Positions 56,669-64,000 of a stretch of DNA of 64,000 nucleotides are shown here, in pieces. Origin of the DNA: Trema orientale (Eukaryota; Streptophyta; Magnoliopsida; Rosales; Cannabaceae); contig JXTC01000085.1 in NCBI GenBank assembly GCA_002914845.1, positions 432,379 to 496,378 on the forward strand, in the 5' to 3' direction. The stretch's first letter is position 1. Every line of letters starts with the position of its first letter. The position numbers and the translations under genes are program-made. The notes under the pieces are model-generated. The model made no database searches. It was not told the origin of the DNA and was given only the letters and a program-made list of their open reading frames with translations.

Positions 56669-58912
56669 TTAACCAGTAGCTGAGAGTGTCACCTCCATAG
56701 CCACTCCCTCAGTAACTGGCATATTTCTAACCTCATTTAGGATCCTTGCAAGTTCTTTTGTCAGTTCCTTACGAGTATAATCAGAACGCTCCCTGGTAAT
56801 TGATGATTCCGCAAACAGAGTTTCAGTAAGACCATTATATTCTTGAAACCATTCATCATTGCCACGTAGAGTACCATTGTCATCATAAAAGGCTAAAGAG
56901 CTTTCTCTTCTCCACCTATTCAGAAAATATTTTTCAGGAAGCTGAAAGTAGTTCTTTACAATAAATACCCGCAGAGCATGTCTGCATAACAATCCTGAAG
57001 ATTCAAATTCTTTACAGGAACAGTGAATCATTTCATCTTTTGGCATCCACATAACAAGACGCTCTCCATCCATATTCTTAAATTGGCGTACAAGATATGA
57101 TCCATTAGCCATCTCAGAGGTAGCATATTGCATAGCCAGTCCCAATTCATGCTGAAAAGCATTGAAAGCAAAAGGTGTAAGAATACTCCGGGCATGCTCT
57201 TCAATGGGTAAGATGCATGTCTTAGTATACATGTACTGTGTCTCCTGACGTGCCTGATTCTGAAAATTGGCAGAAATACCAACCTGAAAAAGTTTCAGCA
57301 TAGTATAAGTGCAAAAGAACATAAGGAAACATTAGTTAAAGAGTGTTGTGGGAAAAATATTAACCACTACCTGCTCAAAGAAACTACGCAAACATGTTTG
57401 AGCATCGAAAATACCCTTCAAGAATCCATCAACAGATTTCAAATATGCTGTTGTTGCCATTCGAGCAAGCAAGTATCCTCTTGTATAGGATGGTGCCCAA
57501 GATGTCCGGAATGAATAGAGTAAAGCAATATGTTTATCTGCATTGAGTCCAAACATAGAAATCATTTGATTCCATCGAAGTTCAAAGTCATCTGTATTAT
57601 CCAGCCGGCAAAGAGCGTCGAACTCAGATTTAAATTCTGCATATCGAGATCCGAGTGAATGATGGAACCAACTGGATACCTTGGAAACCACATTCCACAC
57701 TGAAATGACATGGTTAGTGCCAGGTAAGTCAGTCCTTATGGCATCCCTAAGCCCAGGGTCTAGATCAGTTAGAATTGTTTGTGGACAACTTCCTCTCATG
57801 AAACGAACAAAAGTCTGCAAGTATAAAAAGCATTGTAAAGAAAGCTATAAATACACAACTAACAATCACTATATAGGATATTGGTGGTAAACCTGTAAAG
57901 CCCAAGAGAAGGAACGAGATGTTTCATCTTGCAGTAGAACACAGCCAAAGAATATGGATTTTCCATTATTGTCAATGCCAAGCCATGCTCCAAAAAGCAT
58001 TCCATATGTGATTGATCGATACGAAGTGTCAAAATAAACTACATCGCCATACATGTTATATGCCTGGACTGAATCACGATACGACCATGCAATATTTTCA
58101 ATCTTATCATTTCCATCAACTGTAAAATCATAAATAAAATCTTCATCTGCATCTTTGGTCACCTTGCATGCCTCAAGGAGTTCCATTGTATCATTTTCTC
58201 TTTTCTCAGTTAGCAATGCATCATTCTCTTGAAGAACCTTCTTCCGATTTTGAACAAAATTTCTAACATCCCTCTCCAAAAACGGTAGCTGTCCACCGTG
58301 AATCCCCTTTTCCAACTCCAGCACCTTCACAATGCGATGTATGGGAAAACCAGCTTTAGAAAGCAAAAGTATTCGTTCTTGATCTGCCTCATGAATTTTA
58401 CGATATGCAGGAAGAAGGCGGACTTGGTCGTCTTCCAAAAGCTCATGATTATGAATATTACTGAATTGCACAACAAACCACTGAGAAATCCCATCAACAA
58501 CCTCCTTCGACAAGTACATTTTCGCATCACATCCACACCGCACCGATTTCCTATCCCTATGGTGTTCCCCAGTAGGCTTCTTCTTGACAGGAGCAAACCC
58601 GGAACGATAACAAACAAAATCACGTTTATAAATACCCAATTGGGGGCTAAGTCTTGACCGTTCCTTCCTAATTGAAAACCCATTTTTCCTAGCAAAATTC
58701 CCATAATACTCGAAAGCCTCATCATCACTCTTGAAAAGCATTCCAACATAGGGGGAAACCATAGCTTCCAAAGGTATGGCATCATTTTTCACCAACTGGG
58801 ATGCTAAGGATGTCTCCTCAGCATCTCCCTCATATGTTAGATAACACTTCCAATCCCCACATGGGCATTGCTGCCGTCGAATCCATATATTCTTCGAAGG
58901 TATAGATGTCAT
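56669..58912 (-). CDS. FAR1-related protein, FRS11-like (domesticated MULE transposase)
   Basis: Nuclear DNA-binding regulator of the FHY3/FAR1 family, derived from Mutator-like transposases. Three coding exons: 58912-57893, 57814-57371 and 57283-56669; 692 aa in all. The N-terminal RRQQCPCGDWKCYLTYEGD and the FAR1 zinc-binding domain (about 58-160, from FKSDDEAFEYYGNFARKNGF to FSNIHNHEL) lead into the DQVRLLPAYRKI region. A MULE transposase domain lies at about 290-390 (VVYFDTSYRS, GCVLLQDETSRSFSWAL, QTILTDLDPGLRDAI). A SWIM zinc finger CSCKEFESSGLLCRH follows at 576-590. Its order and wording resemble FRS11/FRS10. The first ATG in this frame is at 58912; the codon just before it is GTG. A 5'-UTR intron upstream is possible. 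Target genes are unknown. Confidence 0.93.
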
Positions 58913-59728
58913 CACACCAAAGTAATTGAAGTGACCCAGAAAGCTAGTTGACTCTATAAAAGCTCAATTGAAGGGGAAACGAAAATTAACAGAAAAATAA
59001 GAAATGGGTCAATCTAGCTGACATGAAATGATGATATTTCGTAATTACGTGCAAAGAAACATGCTATGAAGCTCTGATAAGTTCAAAAAAACAAGAAAAA
59101 AGCACAGAAAGTTGAACCTGGACACTTTTTACTGTGATAAGTTCAAAAAAAAAAAAAAAGGCAAAGAAAGTTGAAGCTAGACACTTTATTTTTTCTTTTC
59201 TTTTTTTTTTTTAAATGAAGTGATTAGGATAGAGATGGCATAATAGAGCGAGTTAAGCACAGAAAAAGGACATACCAGGGAAAAAGGAAGAGAGATGGTG
59301 CTTAAACCCTTGTTCTTTCAGAGACTCTTCTCTTCTTCAACTGTTTTCATGCCTCTCTAATTTTTCCCTCTACTTTGTACGGATTGCGGAATGTAGGACT
59401 TGAACACCTACTGCGGACGGCTGATAGTTGGGCCATTTTTCTGATGGGCCTGGAGAAAATGGGTTAAACCCAACTAGTGTGTTTGCCCAGGCCCATCAGA
59501 TGATACATATAATGAAGAAATGGAGCTGATTAGTAGTGTTTTACTACCAAATTACTTGTCTAGAAGTCCCCAAGTCAGTAACAAGACAAAATAACTCTCA
59601 AATTTGATACGTAAGAAAGACCCCTTGTCAGATCCGATATGTCACAATTATTGTTACCATGTGTCACATAAGTAATGGAGTTTTTCTTTTTTGGTCATTC
59701 GTTTATAAAGGGTGAGAAATCTTATCCT
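58913..59728. other. 5' flank of the FRS11-like gene
   Basis: Leader and promoter region. A direct repeat of about 35 bp (GATAAGTTCAAAAAAA then CAAGAAAAA or GCAAAGAAAGTTGAA and GACACTTT) occurs near 59077-59130 and 59136-59187. No coding sequence. Confidence 0.45.
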
Positions 59729-59731
59729 TAA

Positions 59732-60234
59732 GGCCATATTTGGTGCGCCGTATTATATTGTATTGTGATGTATTGTATTAGGTTGTATTGTATTAGATTA
59801 TTATATTATAATACTATGTTTTGTTTGTATTTGTATTAAAGATGTTGTATAAAAAAGTTAATTTTGAAAAATTCCACTTTTAAAAATTTATTTAAAAAAA
59901 TACCATTATTTAAAAAATATTTAGAAAAATATCACTTATAAAATTACCATTTTTTAAAATTTATTTACGAAAAACACTTTTTCGATATAAATTTAGAAAA
60001 ATACTATTTTTAAAAATTTATTTAGAAAAATACCACGTTTGAAAGGGATAAAATGATGTGAGAGAGAAAGTGATGAGAGATAAATTAAGAACAGAAAAAG
60101 TGAGGAGAGTGGGTATTGTACAATACTACATTAAATTTAAAATTATATAATACAGTGTAATACAGACATTTTATTTTGTATTAGGTAATACACTCTGTAT
60201 TGTATTAAATTTTGACAGTATACCAAACATGATC
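59732..60234. mobile_element. Tourist-like MITE, 503 bp
   Basis: Left end GGCCATATTTGGTGCGCCGT; right end, reversed, GATCATGTTTGGTATACTGT. TAA lies on both sides (59729-59731 and 60235-60237). TGTATTGTATTA repeats lie inside both arms. The centre holds TTTAGAAAAATACCA repeats that also occur in the 55.6-kb element. No transposase. Confidence 0.72.
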
Positions 60235-60237
60235 TAA

Positions 60238-61560
60238 ATTTCTATATCACTACAATTACTTAAATGCAGTGACATCATTTGTAAAGGATGAGAGATCTAA
60301 TATCTAAATTTATATTTTATTACAATTACTTAAAATGTGGTTGGATAATATCTTTTTTGACTACTATTCGTAAAGGTGGGTCATGCTTACTGATCACATT
60401 TGGCCTATAGTAATATAGATATTTAAACATTAGTTTTCTTATTAAAATAACCTTATATACTTCATTTAATAATTAATAATTACAGTTATCAAAAGAAATA
60501 ACTACATTATAACTCTTACCTACCGGAAAAGGAGATACTAATCCTTATCTTGTGGTATTTTTCTCATTCTTTTGTTTCAATAATCATTCTATATGTGTGC
60601 GATATGAAGTACAAATTTTCACTTACTAGATTCACTTGGTTTTTCTCCCACCTAAATATTGTTATGTGTGAATTTCATATGCTTTTCTGGTATACATGTG
60701 AGTTTTTAGGATAATTTTATATTTGAAACTTCTATGATTGAGATCTTTAAGTAACTTATTTCGCCAAAGATTGACCTCAGTGAAAAATGTATCACTCTAT
60801 TAGTTGAAAAAGAGTAAGCTTAGGTAATAGATGTAGATTTAAAAGAGCAAGAGATGTATATCTAATGGTGTTCATTGTCACTTTTATGAAGTTATGTTTG
60901 CATTAATATGTCATGCACATATTTTTGGATTATCCCCATAAAAGAGATTTTGCAGTGGAAGGTAATTAACAAAGCAACTTTGTTGATATCATTTTTTGTA
61001 AAAAAGAAAATAAATAGATAACAGATTATGATTGTATGGTTATCATAAATATTATTAAATGAGATAATGTCATAAAATGATCTTGTATTTCTCTTTTTTT
61101 TTTTTTTTTTTTTTTTTAACGAAACCTTCTATGTTTTAAGAAATATAGAAAATCCCTCTGAATTTATTTTTTTAATATAAAAAATATTAGTAACTTGATT
61201 ATTTTTAAAGACCAAGCATCTTATGTAAGCTAAATTAGGAATATTTATAAGAAATGACAAAATTATTCTTTGTCGATAACAGATATAGGTTTATACTACA
61301 TTTTTGGTTTATGTTTAAATAGACGAATAGTTGTTTTGAAATTATTTTATCATTCATTAGGTCATTAGAAAAAAAAATCAAAATATTATCTAGTAACCAA
61401 GATAGACATTTCTTTATTTATTATAAGGTTAAATACGTCATTCATTAAAGATAATTTTATTATTTTCCATCAATTTCTCTAAGGGAACTATATTTGCACC
61501 CCAAGTCTATATTAAGGCACCCTATTATATTAGAAATGACAAAACTGGACACACTGCAAA
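60238..61560. other. Intergenic, no feature
   Basis: AT-rich with a T-run at about 61090-61120. Nothing recognised. Confidence 0.4.
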
Positions 61561-62204
61561 CAAATTAGAACAAGACTTTTATATATATTGAGCAAAAAGA
61601 CTTTTATATATATTGTACACCCTATCAGTCCCCAATTTCTCATATTCTCTTTGTCCTCTTGTGATCTCAATCTCCTCCCATTTTGGTATCATTTGATTGT
61701 TAGATAAGTATAATGGATTAATAAACGAAATATAATCCCAGAATCTATCATGCCAAAATATCAGGAAAAGATTTCTTGAGAGTAAACTCGTGACTAACCT
61801 GAATCCATCATGTTTGACAGCAAAGGATGAGATCACGTAAGCAGAAGCGATTAATTGATTAGAATCTGAGGGTAGAGGGTCTTTCATAGCTAGAATACTC
61901 TATGTATGCTCAATGGGTCTCTCTCTGTTGATGGAGGCAGAGGAGAAGAGCACGCGTTCTATTTGGCTTGAGGACCAAAATCCTATAGTTATGTCTTTAT
62001 ATACTAGTCACCAATAGAGACCCCATCAATCGTTATTGGACTAGGATTAGGCAACCACACATTACAGAATCCATACTAAATAGGTAACTTCCTGAGTCCT
62101 CAATTAGATCACTTAATTGGCTCCACTTAATTAGACAGCCCTAATATTATATAATTGTTATAAAAACTATGGCCCACATACTAGGTTATATGAGTAACCT
62201 AACA
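61561..62204 (-). repeat. 3' LTR of a copia element (left edge uncertain)
   Basis: On the minus strand the LTR starts TGTTAGGTTACTCATATAACC at 62204, right after a purine tract CCAAGTGGGAGAT (62217-62205). A TATA-like AGTATATAAAGAC occurs at about 62006-61994. The far end was not identified; sequence to about 61560 may belong to it. ORF 61579-61887 lies in the transcribed part and shows no known domain. Confidence 0.65.
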
Positions 62205-64000
62205 ATCTCCCACTTGGGCTACATAGGTTTTTCCTGAGACAATTATATAATGAAAACTTGAGTGCGTACTTTATTGCTGTCTGTTGAGAAATTACCCCTT
62301 AAGATAATCTGAACCATTTTATATATTAAAATGAAACCAAAGCGGCCTTTATTGCACTTAAGTAGGCAACTAAACCCATCAATGATTACCAAATCAATAC
62401 ACGCAATGACACAGATCAAGTATGGATGTGTGGCATAGAAATTACACGAAAAGTGATTTTACATGCCTATTTCCATTTGGTCCTGCTTTAAACTGAAATG
62501 AGATCAACCTTAGTCTTTCCTCTTAATGCATTACTGCAAACTTTATGCTTAAATCGCAGTAGGAAAGATAATAATACGATAAATATCATATTTGAATTCA
62601 GAGTTTACAAAAAACTATCGACCATATTCTGCAGAAATTAATCAAGGAATAAGTGTCACTAATGAATATTTGGACCAAACTACAAACTCCCACTGAAACT
62701 GCACATCTTTAAAATACAACATCATTATAAGCAATATGCTCATGAAAGTACCTTAGGTGATAAACCTTTGGTGAGTGGCCACTATGATGGAGTTTGTACT
62801 TACATGTTCCTTAGACACTTGTCAACTCTGAATACTTTATTTTAACAACAGATAACTTAAAATCTATGTACCTTGACTTTAAGAGTTTCGATTGTTATCA
62901 GAATACAACAATGCGGCTTAATTATCACAATAATTCCTTAGTGGTCTTTTAAAACCATCAACCACAGCTTGCAGCCTGGTGATAAAATTCCGCAGTTATA
63001 TTTCATAAATCGATGCCTTATAACAAGATAGATATACTTTGCTCCGTAGTGAAAAAGCTGTGAGTGTTTATTTAACGCTCTTCTAAATAGCTCTTCCATT
63101 TAGCAAATATATAGATAACAAGAAGTGGATCTTTGACTATATAGGCATCCAACAAAATCAGAACCGGTATACATAATGATCTCTAAAATTATCCGATTTC
63201 TGATAAGTGAGCGCATAAAGTAATGTTCTCTCTAAATTCTACATAACCCATTTTTGCTGCTACTTAATAATCCACATGAGGGTTATTAATATCTGCCTAA
63301 CAATCCTGAATATACATAAGATTCTCCACTACCAACGCATAAGAGAATTTCTGTATTTTCTTAAATTCAATATCATTATGGGCACTGATTGAGACTGTAT
63401 TTATCATCTTTAACCAATGGGCATATCTCCTGAAACATAATCCTTATCGATATAGATCTTTTGTGATATCCTAAAAGATACATCAAGAATAATCTTAATG
63501 TATCTGTATTCCTTAGTACAAAAGAGATGTCCCCAAGATCTTTTACATCAATATCCTTCGATAGAAATTTTTTGGTTTCGTACAATAAGTCTATATAATT
63601 GCTAGCCAAAAATATGTCATTGACATACAAAATTAGGAAGATAAACTTGCTTTCACTGAACTTGTGATATATAAGACCATCAACTGAATTTTTCTCAAAA
63701 CTAAACGAGAAAATAACTAGATGGTATCTATAATATCTTAACAGGAAATTGATAGTCCTTAAATTCACCTAATGTAACTACAGAATATGATGAGCTACTA
63801 GTGCCAAAATTATCCTGAAAGAGCCTTTCTATAAAACTGGAAAGAAAGTCTCTTTATAAATAATGCCTTCCTTCGAAGTGAAACCATTAGAACTAGACGA
63901 ACCTAAATATCGATAAGATCTTAAATATCATTGTCCTTCATGGATTTCATCTCATACTTTATGGCATTAATCCACTTTGAGAGTTAGAATATTGTTTTAG
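62205..64000 (-). mobile_element. Ty1/copia retrotransposon, degenerate, running off the window
   Basis: On the minus strand, from the window edge: reverse transcriptase pieces (KWINAIKYEMKSMKDN near 63940-63990, then YHKFSESKFIFLILYVNDIFLAS at 63600-63680, with YVND for the catalytic YVDD, and VKDLGDISFVL). RNase H follows near 63000-63350, readable only in pieces with many stops and frameshifts. The end-of-pol block (STNSIMVATHQRF) lies near 62770-62800, and the purine tract and LTR end it at 62204. ORF 63376-63768 is one surviving frame. The element is inactive. Confidence 0.82.

Noticed and set aside
57869-57892. Extension of FRS exon 1 to a stop past WALQ
   Set aside because: It reads into the intron; the donor CAG|GTTTAC joins in frame to TFVRFMRG at 57814, matching the family.
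61579-61887. 102-codon ORF near the copia LTR
   Set aside because: Lies in the probable transcribed part of the LTR; no copia or other domain.
1-64000. CRISPR array, operon or prokaryotic island
   Set aside because: No regularly spaced repeats with unique spacers and no closely packed same-strand genes; all recognisable genes are plant nuclear genes with spliceosomal introns or TATA promoters.

Overview
The window is nuclear DNA from a flowering plant, most likely a eudicot. It is AT-rich, its genes have many introns, and it holds CYP71-type P450, TPD1-like, FAR1-related (FRS), DUF7722 and DUF761 genes typical of angiosperms, spaced by transposon debris. The species cannot be fixed from the sequence alone. 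No organelle, bacterial or CRISPR sequence was seen.

Layout. 1-6.9 kb: a tandem pair of CYP71-clan P450 genes on the minus strand. The copy at 4498-6200 is intact (515 aa). The copy at 1-3423 is a pseudogene cut by a 2.2-kb solo LTR. 6.9-14.9 kb: gene-poor, with (TA)n-flanked inverted-repeat elements, a SINE, a 291-bp MITE and worn copia pieces. 15.07-20.77 kb (+): a 13-exon ADA2a co-activator gene. 22.02-32.10 kb (-): a six-exon BAH/Agenet gene whose fourth intron carries a 3.6-kb deleted Ty1/copia element. 33.8-37.1 kb: two hAT-like non-autonomous elements. 37.5-38.1 kb (+): a plastid-targeted Ycf33-like gene. 38.6-40.05 kb (-): a three-exon TPD1-like gene for a secreted cysteine-rich protein. 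41.6-45.1 kb: a dense transposon island with a MITE inside a SINE's target-site duplication, a solo LTR, a Tourist-like MITE and (TA)n elements. 46.5-46.9 kb (+): a DUF7722 gene. 48.9-49.6 kb (+): a DUF761 membrane protein gene. 50-56 kb: MITEs, a copia RNase H fragment and tandem repeats. 56.67-58.91 kb (-): an FRS11-like gene, a domesticated MULE transposase. 59.7-60.2 kb: another Tourist-like MITE. 61.5 kb to the end: the 3' part of a degenerate copia element.

The genes are ordinary single plant genes, not an operon or an obvious cluster. ADA2a (histone acetylation) and the BAH/Agenet protein (likely chromatin reading) converge with 1.25 kb between them. FRS11-like is a third nuclear regulator. 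No new multi-gene system was found. The less ordinary content is the transposon record: nested insertions with readable target-site duplications, paired MITE copies, and a copia element in sense orientation inside a chromatin gene. DUF7722 and DUF761 are families without a settled function as far as I know.

Exon borders were placed by eye from GT/AG sites, reading frame and remembered family resemblance. In every multi-exon model the coding lengths add to a multiple of three without internal stops. No alignment or search was run.
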